From CAZAQV01 sp964487255 (GTDB taxonomy: Bacteria > Myxococcota_A > Polyangia > Polyangiales > CAZAQV01): a stretch of 30,116 nt of DNA. The notes below the pieces were generated by a model. The model did not search any database and was not told the origin of the DNA. It saw nothing but the letters and a program-made list of their open reading frames with translations. The stretch's first letter is position 1. Every line of letters starts with the position of its first letter. Of the stretch, positions 13,441 to 21,756 are shown one piece after another. Where the stretch lies: assembly GCA_964487255.1 (NCBI GenBank), contig CAZAQV010000041.1, forward strand, positions 1 to 30,116, read 5' to 3'. Made by a program: the position numbers and the translations under genes.

Positions 13441-16400
13441 CCGAACAGCCCCGCACGTTCGCCGACAGCGTCGTCGCCTACGCCCAGGCGGGCTGGCCGT
13501 GCATCCTGCCGGTCCCGGCCCACGACAAGCACCCGCCGCCGGTGGGCTTCACCGGGGCTGAGGGCCGCGACACCGACGCGCTGCAGCTGGTCGAGTGGGC
13601 CGGCACGCACGCCGCCCACGCGATCTCGCTGCGGATGCCCGACGGCGTCATCGGGATCGACGTCGACCAGTACGTCAAGAAGGGCACCCAGAAGCGCGGC
13701 GCGGAGACCCTGGCGTCCTGCGTCGAGCGCTGGGGGCCGCTGCCGGCGACCTGGAGCTCGACGGCGCGCGGCGGCGACCAGGGCCCGGGCGAGAGCCGGA
13801 TCATGCTGTTCCGGGTGCCGCCGCGGCGCTACGTCACGAAGCTGACCGGGACCGCGGCCGACGGAACCGCCACGGCCGACGTCGAGATCATCCAGCGCCA
13901 CCACCGCTATGCCGTGGTCTGGCCCAGCCCGCACCAGGACGCCGGCCAGCCCTACCGCTGGTACGGCCCGGACGGCCGTCCCGCCGAGGCGCCGCCGAAG
14001 CCGGAAGAGCTCGCCGAGCTGCCCGCTGCCTGGGTCGAGGGGCTCGCCGAGGGGGCGTCGGCGGCCGCGGCGGCCAGCGCCGACCACGCGAGCGGCCAGG
14101 CGCTGCTGGACCACCTGCTGGAGGACCACCGCACCGAGTGCGCCGAGATCACCAGCGCGCGCCTGGTCGCGCTCGACGAGATGGGCAAGGCCGACCCGGG
14201 CTCGAGGCACGACACCATGACCGGCCGCGTGCACCAGCTCGTGCAGCTGGCTGCCGGCGGGCACACCGGCTTCGGCGGCGTCGCGCTGGCGCTGCGCGCG
14301 CTGTGGGAGCAGTTGACGGCCGGCGAGGACCGCGGCGAGGAGTTCGACCGGATGCTGCTCACCAGCGCCCGGAAGGCGGTCACGGTCGTCGGGACGGTGC
14401 AGGTCCCGCGGGATCCGTGCCTGATGACGGCCGGGTTCCCGGTGCCCGGGCCGGCGCCGGAGGACGACCGCCCCGAGGACCCGGAGAACCCGCACCCGCC
14501 CCTGGAGGGCGTCGAGCCGGGGCGCTGGTACAGCGTGCGCGAGGCGATCGGCATCCACGCCTTCGACCCCCGCGCCGGCCTCGACCAGTCGCTCGCCGAG
14601 GCGGTGCTCGAGCGGATGTACCCGGCGCTGCGCTACGCCTACGACTCCGGCTCCTGGCTGATCCGCGTGCCGGAGCGCTGGGAGGAGCGCCGCGACCTCG
14701 GCTCGTGGGCGGTGGCGCAGTTGGCCCCGCTGATGCCCGTCGGCGACCCCACCGCCGAGAAGGGCACCGAGCAGCACACCCGGGCCGCCAACCGCACCCG
14801 GCTGATGAGCACGCCTGGCGCGAAGGCCGTCGCTGGGAAGATCGACGCGCTCGTGAAGGGCGGCACCCACCCCGCCTCGGTGCGGCTGGGCTCGCTCGAC
14901 AGCGACCCCGCGCTGCTGTGGGCCGGCGGCATGGCCTACGCGCTGCGCGACAGCCTGGAGGGACCGGCGTTCGCGCAGGTCGACCCGTCGACACCGCACC
15001 TGCACTCGGCCGGCGTCACCCCGGAGAACCGGCCCACGCCGCTGTGGGACGCCTTCCTCCACGCGGTGTGGCCCGAGGAGGACGTACGACGCTGGGCGCT
15101 GCGGGTGCTCTCGGTGGCGCTGACCGGGTACGCCGACCGGGCGCTGCCGATCCTGCTCGGCGAGACCGGGCGCGGCAAGACCCAGGTCGTACACCTGCTG
15201 ATGAGCGTGCTCGGCTCCTACGCCCACGCGGCCAACCCGAAGCTGCTCAACTCCGGCTCCCATGAGCACGACACCATCGTCTACGCGCTGCGCGGCCGTC
15301 GGCTCTCGTTCATCGACGAGGCTCCCAGTGACCGCAAGGCGGGCCAGGAGCGGCTCAAGCAGCTCACCGGCGGCGGCGAGCTCACGGCCCGGCAGATGAA
15401 CCGGGACCCGATCACGTTCCAGCCCACGCACACGCTCGTGCTCACGGCCAACGACGAGCCGGTGCTCACCGACCCCGCCGTACGCTCCCGGGCCCGGCTG
15501 ATCCCCTGCGAGGGCGACCCCGAGGAGGTCCGGCAGGCTCGGGCGGCGATCGGGCACGTCTCCGGCGCGGCCTGGCGACAGGAGGCACCGGGCGTGCTGG
15601 CGGCCATGATGAGCGAGGCCGCGGCGTGGCTGGCCGACACCTCGACCGCACTGCAGTCCGCGGCCCCGGAGGGCATCCGGTACTCGGCCGAGATCATCGC
15701 CGCCGAGCAGGATCCGATCACGCGATGGCTCGACGACGAGACCGAGCCGTACGAGGCCGGCACCCCCAGCCGGGAGCTCTACCAGGCGTTCGTGGCCAGC
15801 TGCCGCCAGGCCAACATCAACCGCGACGTCACCCCGTCCGAGACCAAATGGGGACGCGAGCTGACCCGCCGCGGCTACCCGTCAGTCCATCGCGAGCGCG
15901 GCAAGGTCCGCCCCCTCCGAATCCGGCAGCACGGCGGCTTCTGGCCCACCGGTGACCGTCCGGCTGACGGGTTGGAACAGAACGCTGACGGGTTCCTGAC
16001 TGGTACAGAATCCAACCCGTCAGGAGCGTTTCCGCAGGTCAACCAAAGTGCTTCTGTTGATCCTGACGGGTCTGACGGGTTGAAAAGCCCCCTTACGCGT
16101 GACGCGCGCGCACACACACGCGGGGAAGCGAACCCAGAAAACGCCGAAACCGGTCAGGACCCGTCAGGCGACGTCTCCGAGCAGGACGGGCTCTTCGAGG
16201 CACCGGAGCCCCCGCCCCGCCCCGCCAAGGCGAAACGCGAGCAGACCGAGACCGCCCGGCAGAAACGGGCCGAGATGGCCGCCGAGAGGCGTGCCGCCGC
16301 GGTAGCCGAGGCCGCCGGCGAACACCACGATCTCCCGGCCACGGTGACCGCGCATGGCGCGATCGCCAGCTGCTCGACCGAGGAGGCGGCCGCGCTGCTG

Positions 16401-18122
16401 CGGGGCACCCGCGAGCTGACCATCGACGTCGAGCACACCGGCTACCCGGTCGGGCACCGGCACTACGCGCTGCGTACCGTCCAGCTCGGCCACCACGCCT
16501 TCGCGATCGTGCTCGATCCCGGCGACCCCGGCCAGGCCGATCTGATCCGGAGCACGATCGCCGCGGCCGAGATCCTGCACGCGCACTCCGCCGCTGCCGA
16601 CCTGGTCCCGCTCGAGGTCGCCGGCCTGCTCGAGCACGGCTACGAGGAGGCCTGGTCGCGGATGCACGACACCGTGAACCTCGCCAAGCTCGCCGACCCG
16701 ACCTCGACGGGCTCGGACCCCTCGCTGAAGAAGCTCGCGAGGGCGGTCCTCCGAGACCGGGCGATCTCACCGGACGCCGAGGACGCCAAGGACGCACTGT
16801 TCAAGGCCGGGAAGTGGCTCAAGCAGACCAAGGTCACCACGCCGCTGGAGAAGAGCGGCTGGGCGCAGGTCGACCACCGGTGCGCGACGATGATCCGCTA
16901 CGACGCCTCCGACGTCATCGACGCGGCCGCGTTGGCCAAGCTGCTCCCCCAGCCGGAGCCGGCCGTGCTCGAGCGTGAGCGGCTCGCCGAGCAGATGACC
17001 GCCCGGGTCGCGCTCCACGGCCTGGCGCTCGACGGCGACCAGGTCGTACGGCTCCGCGGCGAGCAGCAGACCGCGCTCGCCGACGCCTCCGAGCGGCTGT
17101 CCGCTTTCGGGGTCGAGAATCCCGGCAGCGACCAGCAGGTGGCCGCCGCGGTCGAGGGGCTGGGCCTGGCACTGCCCCGCACGAAGACCGGCAGGCCCAG
17201 CGTGGCCAGCGGCGTGCTCGAGCCCCACGCCGGCGCCGCGGGACCTCTTGGCGACCTGGCGCGGGCCCGGCTGGACTACCAGACCGCGGAGAACCGGCTC
17301 GGGCTGTTCCTGGAGGGCTACCACCTCGCGGTCGAGCACGGGGACGGCCGCGTCCGGCCCACGGTCTACACGCTCGAGGCCAAGTCCGGGCGCATGAGCT
17401 GCGTGCGGCCCAACCTGCAGCAGGTGCCGCGCGAGGGCGGTTATCGGGCCTGCATCGTGGCCGACCCCGGCATGGCCATCATCAGCGCCGACTTGAGCTC
17501 GGTCGAGCTGCGCGTGGCGGCCGCGCTGTCCGGCGACCGCGAGCTCGCCGCGATCCAGGCCGACCCGGAGCGGGACCTGCACCGGGAAGTCGCTCAGATC
17601 GTGTGGGGGCCGCAGGCGACCAAGGAGCACCGCTACCAGGCCAAGCGCAAGGTCTTCGGTCGGATCTACGGCTCCGGCATCAACGGCCTGATGACGGCCG
17701 TCCCGCCAGTCAGCGAGCCTATCGCCCGCGCCATCGTGGATGCGCTCACCGCGGTCACGCCGACGCTGACCGACTGGTCGCGCCAGGTGGCCGACGGCAT
17801 CGAGGCCGGGCGGACCCAGTTCCGCACCTACTCGGGCCGGATCGTCCACATGCCGGTGGACCGCCCCTACGCCGGCCCCAACTACTGCATCCAGGGCACC
17901 GCCCGCGAGCTCCTGGTCGACGCCCTGGAGCGGTGGTCACGCACCCGGTGGGGCGACTGTGTGCTGCTGCCGGTGCACGACGAGCTCGTGGCGGTGGTGC
18001 CCGAGGACGAAGCCGAGGAGGCGACCCAGACCTTGGTCGAGTGCATGACCGCCGAGCTGCTCGGCGTACCGATCATCGCTGAGGCCGACGAGCCCAGCCG
18101 CTACTGGAGGGACTCGGCATGA
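13437..18122 (+). CDS. Fused prim-pol primase, SF3 helicase and 3'-5' exonuclease/DNA polymerase A
   Basis: A 1561-residue protein with a continuous frame through four activities. Residues about 1-210 are a bifunctional primase-polymerase domain: D75 and D77 in GIDVD, and VEIIQRHHRYAVVWPSP (149-165). In motif II the usual SxH is replaced by ESRIMLFRV. About 480-830 is a D5/SF3 helicase: Walker A GETGRGKT (575-582), Walker B D627-E628, sensor N672 in TANDEP. About 835-985 is a polar, KRE-rich linker. From 990 is a DEDDy exonuclease (D997, E999, D1055, Y1155, D1159). From about 1170 is polymerase A: motif A D1352-LSSVELR, motif B K1405...Y1411, motif C H1514-D-E1516. No 5'-3' exonuclease domain is seen. 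The TTG start is chosen from the TTGA overlap. Confidence 0.93.
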   Translation: MTEQPRTFADSVVAYAQAGWPCILPVPAHDKHPPPVGFTGAEGRDTDALQLVEWAGTHAAHAISLRMPDGVIGIDVDQYVKKGTQKRGAETLASCVERWGPLPATWSSTARGGDQGPGESRIMLFRVPPRRYVTKLTGTAADGTATADVEIIQRHHRYAVVWPSPHQDAGQPYRWYGPDGRPAEAPPKPEELAELPAAWVEGLAEGASAAAAASADHASGQALLDHLLEDHRTECAEITSARLVALDEMGKADPGSRHDTMTGRVHQLVQLAAGGHTGFGGVALALRALWEQLTAGEDRGEEFDRMLLTSARKAVTVVGTVQVPRDPCLMTAGFPVPGPAPEDDRPEDPENPHPPLEGVEPGRWYSVREAIGIHAFDPRAGLDQSLAEAVLERMYPALRYAYDSGSWLIRVPERWEERRDLGSWAVAQLAPLMPVGDPTAEKGTEQHTRAANRTRLMSTPGAKAVAGKIDALVKGGTHPASVRLGSLDSDPALLWAGGMAYALRDSLEGPAFAQVDPSTPHLHSAGVTPENRPTPLWDAFLHAVWPEEDVRRWALRVLSVALTGYADRALPILLGETGRGKTQVVHLLMSVLGSYAHAANPKLLNSGSHEHDTIVYALRGRRLSFIDEAPSDRKAGQERLKQLTGGGELTARQMNRDPITFQPTHTLVLTANDEPVLTDPAVRSRARLIPCEGDPEEVRQARAAIGHVSGAAWRQEAPGVLAAMMSEAAAWLADTSTALQSAAPEGIRYSAEIIAAEQDPITRWLDDETEPYEAGTPSRELYQAFVASCRQANINRDVTPSETKWGRELTRRGYPSVHRERGKVRPLRIRQHGGFWPTGDRPADGLEQNADGFLTGTESNPSGAFPQVNQSASVDPDGSDGLKSPLTRDARAHTRGEANPENAETGQDPSGDVSEQDGLFEAPEPPPRPAKAKREQTETARQKRAEMAAERRAAAVAEAAGEHHDLPATVTAHGAIASCSTEEAAALLRGTRELTIDVEHTGYPVGHRHYALRTVQLGHHAFAIVLDPGDPGQADLIRSTIAAAEILHAHSAAADLVPLEVAGLLEHGYEEAWSRMHDTVNLAKLADPTSTGSDPSLKKLARAVLRDRAISPDAEDAKDALFKAGKWLKQTKVTTPLEKSGWAQVDHRCATMIRYDASDVIDAAALAKLLPQPEPAVLERERLAEQMTARVALHGLALDGDQVVRLRGEQQTALADASERLSAFGVENPGSDQQVAAAVEGLGLALPRTKTGRPSVASGVLEPHAGAAGPLGDLARARLDYQTAENRLGLFLEGYHLAVEHGDGRVRPTVYTLEAKSGRMSCVRPNLQQVPREGGYRACIVADPGMAIISADLSSVELRVAAALSGDRELAAIQADPERDLHREVAQIVWGPQATKEHRYQAKRKVFGRIYGSGINGLMTAVPPVSEPIARAIVDALTAVTPTLTDWSRQVADGIEAGRTQFRTYSGRIVHMPVDRPYAGPNYCIQGTARELLVDALERWSRTRWGDCVLLPVHDELVAVVPEDEAEEATQTLVECMTAELLGVPIIAEADEPSRYWRDSA
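15964..16168. repeat. Iteron-like CTGACGGGTT repeats with a Z-DNA-prone core (origin candidate)
   Basis: Copies of CTGACGGGTT lie at 15964-15973, 15985-15994 and 16072-16081, with CTGACGGGTC at 16063-16072. Inverted copies are AACCCGTCAG at 16014-16023 and ACCCGTCAG at 16159-16167, with a weaker CGGTCAGG at 16151-16158. The first two are 21 bases apart, and two others are directly abutted. A 21-base strictly alternating purine-pyrimidine run (16102-16122) lies between the direct and last inverted copies. The DNA is richer in A and T than its surroundings. All lie within the linker-coding part of the replisome gene. The layout resembles an iteron-type origin; replication function is inferred. 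Confidence 0.6.
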
Positions 18123-19051
18123 GCTGCGACCACTGCACCGCTGACACTCCCGACGGCATCGTGCTCTGCGACCGATGCCGCAAGACCGCCTCGGTGTCGC
18201 TGACCAACATCGCGGCCTACTACAGCGACCTGGACCGGGTCCCCACCACGGGCGGGCAGCGGCGGCGGTCCAACACCGCGCCCGACCCCACCGGAGGCGC
18301 GGTGTCCGCGGCCGGGGTCGACCCGGTCACCGAGGTTGACTACCTGGCCACCAGCACGATCACGACCTGGGCACGCTGCCTCCACGACGACCGGTACGGC
18401 CTGGTGAGGACCCCGCCGATCGGTGTCCCCGCCCTGTCCGGCTGGCTCGAGGCGTACCTGCCCACCATCGCGTCCCTGGAGTGGGCCGGGCAGATGCTCA
18501 GCGAGCTGCTCGTGCTCGAGCGGCGGCTGCGCCGCGTGGTGTCCGGCGCCGATACAGGGCAGTTCGTGGGGCACTGCGAGAACCAGGTCAGCCCCGAGCA
18601 GAACCACGGTGCGGCCACCTGCGCGTGCGCCTGCCACCAGGCGCTCGACGAGCCGTGCGACATGCCGGGCGGCTGTAGTCCCGAGGTCGTCACGATCGAG
18701 GCCCAGACCTGCGGGGAGCCGCTGTACGCCGCGACCGGGGACCGCTGGGTCCGCTGCCTGGCGTGCAACTCCACGTGGGACGCACCGGCGCGACGCCGGC
18801 AGCTGGTGCTCTCGGCACAGGACGAGCTGGCGCCCGTGGCTGTACTGGCCCACATGGCCGCCGCCTTCATCGGCGAGGAGAGCGTAGGCAAGCTCGAGGC
18901 ACGGATCCGCCAGTGGGTGCAGCGCAGCAAGCTCGAGGGCCGCGGCACCAAGGTTTACGAGGGGCGACCGCGGAAGGTCTATCGGATGGGCGATGTACTG
19001 GATCTGCTGACCGACACGCCGGGCAGCAGCCGCTCGGAGGAGTCCGCGTGA
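18119..19051 (+). CDS. Zinc-finger and HTH protein of the replication module (310 aa)
   Basis: The N-terminus has a zinc ribbon: C3-x2-C6 in MSCDHC and C17-x2-C20 in LCDRC. The middle is helical. A CENQ...CACACHQ stretch and a second site (CGEPL...RCLAC) follow about 150-225. The C-terminus (about 245-305) looks like a winged HTH: a helix EESVGKLEARIRQWVQR, then TKVYEGRPRKVYRMGDVLDLL. Zinc-plus-HTH proteins of this form are frequent in actinophages, often annotated as DNA-binding. It may regulate late genes or assist replication. The ATGA overlap couples it to the polymerase fusion. Confidence 0.65.
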   Translation: MSCDHCTADTPDGIVLCDRCRKTASVSLTNIAAYYSDLDRVPTTGGQRRRSNTAPDPTGGAVSAAGVDPVTEVDYLATSTITTWARCLHDDRYGLVRTPPIGVPALSGWLEAYLPTIASLEWAGQMLSELLVLERRLRRVVSGADTGQFVGHCENQVSPEQNHGAATCACACHQALDEPCDMPGGCSPEVVTIEAQTCGEPLYAATGDRWVRCLACNSTWDAPARRRQLVLSAQDELAPVAVLAHMAAAFIGEESVGKLEARIRQWVQRSKLEGRGTKVYEGRPRKVYRMGDVLDLLTDTPGSSRSEESA

Positions 19052-19118
19052 TCGGGCGTGCTACCGTGTGTCACGCCCGGATGCAGTCGGCGACCCTGCC
19101 CAAACGCTCCGGGCTTCG

Positions 19119-19352
19119 TCATGTCCGGGGGTTCCACGCTCGCAGGGCCAGAAGGACGCCGAGCGCGATCGTGCCTACCAGGGACATCGCAGCGCCTACG
19201 GCCACGAGCCCGACGCCAGCCAGACTCACGCCCAGGCTCTCCTGCTCGGTCATCACCAGCGCACCGCCGGCTACCTGGATGACCAGCCCGAAGGCGAGCC
19301 AGCCGAAGAAGCCCAATGCGGGCTCAGTGTGCGTGTCTGAATTGTTGGACAT
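19119..19352 (-). CDS. Leftward moron: small membrane protein (77 aa)
   Basis: Two hydrophobic segments, about residues 13-34 (GFFGWLAFGLVIQVAGGALV) and 42-71 (SLAGVGLVAVGAAMSLVGTIALGVLLAL), follow a polar N-terminus (SNNSDTHTE). The C-terminus is RAWNPRT. The frame is open to 19526. I chose the ATG at 19352 because the hydrophobic protein begins there and a TACGGT box (19364 down to 19359) lies six bases upstream, as for a leaderless message. It sits alone on the minus strand between replication and late genes, 41 bases from the divergent HNH gene. A membrane role such as superinfection exclusion is possible but unproven. Confidence 0.6.
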   Translation of the reverse strand: MSNNSDTHTEPALGFFGWLAFGLVIQVAGGALVMTEQESLGVSLAGVGLVAVGAAMSLVGTIALGVLLALRAWNPRT

Positions 19353-19393
19353 CCCGGCACCGTAGACCGCGGGCACGACGAAGGACCAGACGC

Positions 19394-19684
19394 ATGGCCG
19401 AACCCCGGTATCGGTACGCGCACCAGCAGGAGCGCGAGAGATGGCGCCCGATAGTGGCGGCCGGCGACGCCTACTGTGCCGAACCACTGTGCTTGATGAA
19501 GTCCAGGTGGATCCCGCCTTGGACACCGAGCCGGCTGTGGCACGTCTGCCACGACCCGAGCGGCACCCGCGTGATCGGCGTGGGTCACCGACGGTGCAAC
19601 CTCGCCGAGGCTGCCCGCCGCGGCAACCGGACGCGCCGCAGGAAGCCCGTCAAGTCGCCGACCGCGGGCCGCTGGCAGCTCTGA
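19394..19684 (+). CDS. HNH endonuclease beside the terminase
   Basis: A 96-residue HNH protein: C28-x4-C33 in YCAEPLC, then WHVCHDPSG with H53-D54, and GHRRCN with H65 and C68-N69. The C-terminus is very basic (RRGNRTRRRKPVKS). HNH proteins just before the small terminase gene are common in cos-type phages, and some are needed with the terminase for genome packaging. The ATG at 19394 is preceded by AAGGA about nine bases upstream. The open frame continues to 19316, but those residues are arginine-rich and overlap the divergent promoter. Confidence 0.8.
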   Translation: MAEPRYRYAHQQERERWRPIVAAGDAYCAEPLCLMKSRWIPPWTPSRLWHVCHDPSGTRVIGVGHRRCNLAEAARRGNRTRRRKPVKSPTAGRWQL

Positions 19685-19798
19685 CCCCCGGGGCGGCTCC
19701 GAAGTTCACAGCCCGCCGGCCGAGACCCCCGCCCTCTTCCTTCGTCTCTCTCCGAACCGACAGCACCGGCCACGTAGCCGGACACGAGGAGGTCCGCC

Positions 19799-20242
19799 GT
19801 GAAGGTCGCCTGTGCCGCCTGCGGCGGAGAGTTCGAGGCCCAGCGGAAGACCGCCAAGTGGTGCTCGGATCGGTGCAGGAAGGCCTCGAAACGCTCTGGT
19901 CGGGTCGCCGATGCCGCCGAGTCGACCCCGGATACCCCTCCGGAGCTCAGCTACGCCGGCCTGGTGGCCTCCACGCGTCGGAAGCTCGAGGATGCGGGCC
20001 GTCTCGACTCGTTCCACGGCCAGCTGGCGATTCAACTCGCCGCCCGCGTCGCCGACGCCGACCAGTCCGGTATCGCCGGGCTCTCCCGAGAGCTGAGGGC
20101 GGTCATGGCCGAGGCGCTCGCCGACCTCGAGCCCGATGACGACCCGGAGGGGCAGCAGAAGCCGACGGTCGAGGAGGACGACGAAGTGAACCGGGCTCGG
20201 AGGCGCCGTGAGAAAGCTCGCCAAGCGGCTGGTCTCACCTGA
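19799..20242 (+). CDS. Terminase small subunit with N-terminal zinc ribbon
   Basis: A 147-residue protein with C5-x2-C8 and C22-x3-C26 (KVACAACGGEF...WCSDRCRKASKRSG), a zinc motif typical of some actinophage small terminases. An acidic, helical C-terminal part follows (LAARVADADQSGIAGLSREL, ADLEPDDDPEG). It would recognise the packaging site and feed DNA to the large subunit. The GTG start has a good GAGGAGG ribosome site seven bases upstream. It overlaps the large-subunit gene by 35 bases. The 114-base gap before it (19685-19798) has a small CGGC-CACGTA-GCCG dyad and no gene. Confidence 0.8.
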   Translation: MKVACAACGGEFEAQRKTAKWCSDRCRKASKRSGRVADAAESTPDTPPELSYAGLVASTRRKLEDAGRLDSFHGQLAIQLAARVADADQSGIAGLSRELRAVMAEALADLEPDDDPEGQQKPTVEEDDEVNRARRRREKARQAAGLT

Positions 20243-21743
20243 CCTAGTCTGCCCCGACCACTGGTCGGGACCCGACTACGTCCTGACCGACGGACCGGCG
20301 GTCGCCGACCTGTGCGCGGCGGCCGACTTCGCTCCGGACCCTCAGCAGGAGCTCGGGCTCGACCTGATCTTCGCCGTCGGCGAGAACGGCCTCCCGGCCG
20401 CCTTCTCGTTCGGCGTGGTCTGCTGTCGGCAGAACCTCAAGACGGGGCTGTTCAAGCAAGCCGCGATCGGGTGGCTCTACGTCACCGACGAACGCAAGGT
20501 CGTCTGGTCGGCGCACGAGATGCCGACGACGCTCGACGCGCAGAAGGAGCTCGGGGAGCTTCTGCTCGACGCGCCGGCGCTCGCGAAACGGATGCTCCCC
20601 CAGAAGAACCACGGGATCTACGCCGACAACGGCAGCGAACGGATCGAGCTGGCCACCGGCCAGCAGATCAGGTTCAAGGCCCGCACCAACGGCGGCGGCC
20701 GAGGCCTCTCCGGCGACAAGGTCATCCTCGACGAGGCATTCGCGCTGAAGCCGGCACACGTCGGCTCGCTGCTCCCGACGATGACGGCGCGGCCGAACGG
20801 CCAGGTGCTCTACGGATCTTCCGCAGGCGCCCTCGACTCGGCCGTCCTGCGCGACGTCCGCGACCGCGGCCGCGCCGGCACATCGGAGCGGATGTACTAC
20901 CTCGAGTGGCTGGCGCCGCGAGAGCCATGCCGGGACGCACGCGGCAAGGTCGACCCGGACTGCCTCCACCCGAAGGACGCGCTCAAGCTCGGCCTGGACT
21001 GCGCCCTCGACCGCGAGCACCTGATCCGGAGCGCCAACCCGACGATCACGACGGGCCGGATCTCGATCCAGACCATCCGCGACCTGCGCCAGGAGCTCCC
21101 GCCCGAGGAGTACATGCGCGAGAGCCTCGGATGGTGGGAAGACCCCGAGGACGGGGCGTCGAACGTCTTCGGCGCCGGCCGGTGGGACGCCTGCGCCGGA
21201 GAGCTCGAGGAGATGCCCGAGGCGCCGGCCGCGATCGGCGTAGCGGTCTCGGTCGACCAGGACTGGGGCTCGATCGCCGCGGCCACCCCGGTCGAGCTGC
21301 TCGAGGACCCCGAGGACACCGAGGCCGAGCCCGTCGAGCGCACCTTCGTGACCGCGGTCGACCGCCGCGAAGGTGTCGAGTGGCTGATCGCCGAGGTCAA
21401 GCGGATCCAGGACGAGACCGACTGCCGCGTCCTGATCGATGCGAAGGGCCCGGCCAAGGACCTGGTCAAGGACTTCGAGGACAACGACGTCGCCGTCGAC
21501 CTGGTCAGCCTCGACGAGTACGCCGAGGCGTGCGCTCGGGTCTACCGCTGGGTCCGCAGCCGCCAGCTGCTCCACCCGTCGAGCACCGAGCTTGACGAAG
21601 CGGTCGACGGCGCGATCTGGCGGACAGTCGGCGACCGCCGCGTATGGGGCCGGCGCCAGTCCGTCTCCGACGTCTCGATGCTCGAGGCCGCGACGCTCGC
21701 GGTCCACGGCGCAGAGCAAGCCGGCACCTTCAACGTCTACTGA
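20208..21743 (+). CDS. terL: Terminase large subunit
   Basis: A 511-residue DNA-packaging motor. The Walker A-like motif is R74-QNLKT in CCRQNLKTGLFK, an actinophage variant, and Walker B is D175-E176 in KVILDEAFAL. A TMTARPNGQVLYGSSAG segment matches the coupling motif region. The nuclease part begins about residue 340, with acidic residues in AVSVDQDWGS (D350) and RVLIDAKGP (D411) and a late DEAVDGAIW. It would cut concatemers and drive DNA into the prohead. The GTG at 20208 has a GGAGG site and overlaps the small subunit. Confidence 0.93.
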   Translation: MRKLAKRLVSPDLVCPDHWSGPDYVLTDGPAVADLCAAADFAPDPQQELGLDLIFAVGENGLPAAFSFGVVCCRQNLKTGLFKQAAIGWLYVTDERKVVWSAHEMPTTLDAQKELGELLLDAPALAKRMLPQKNHGIYADNGSERIELATGQQIRFKARTNGGGRGLSGDKVILDEAFALKPAHVGSLLPTMTARPNGQVLYGSSAGALDSAVLRDVRDRGRAGTSERMYYLEWLAPREPCRDARGKVDPDCLHPKDALKLGLDCALDREHLIRSANPTITTGRISIQTIRDLRQELPPEEYMRESLGWWEDPEDGASNVFGAGRWDACAGELEEMPEAPAAIGVAVSVDQDWGSIAAATPVELLEDPEDTEAEPVERTFVTAVDRREGVEWLIAEVKRIQDETDCRVLIDAKGPAKDLVKDFEDNDVAVDLVSLDEYAEACARVYRWVRSRQLLHPSSTELDEAVDGAIWRTVGDRRVWGRRQSVSDVSMLEAATLAVHGAEQAGTFNVY

Positions 21744-21756
21744 CAGGAGCATCACC

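Noticed and set aside
13170..15557. Very long minus-strand open frame (795 codons) opposite the primase-helicase part
   Set aside because: It is antisense to well-supported motifs, low-complexity in R, G, L and V, and has no domains. It is typical third-position-GC shadow in high-GC DNA.
15964..16168. CTGACGGGTT copies as a CRISPR array
   Set aside because: The units are ten bases, in both orientations, with irregular spacing from zero to about 75 bases, and lie in a coding frame. They fit iterons better than CRISPR repeats.
19058..19340. Short plus-strand open frames overlapping the 77-residue membrane gene
   Set aside because: They lack ribosome sites and the operon coupling, and are arginine/serine/proline-rich shadows. 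The minus-strand frame has clear transmembrane segments.
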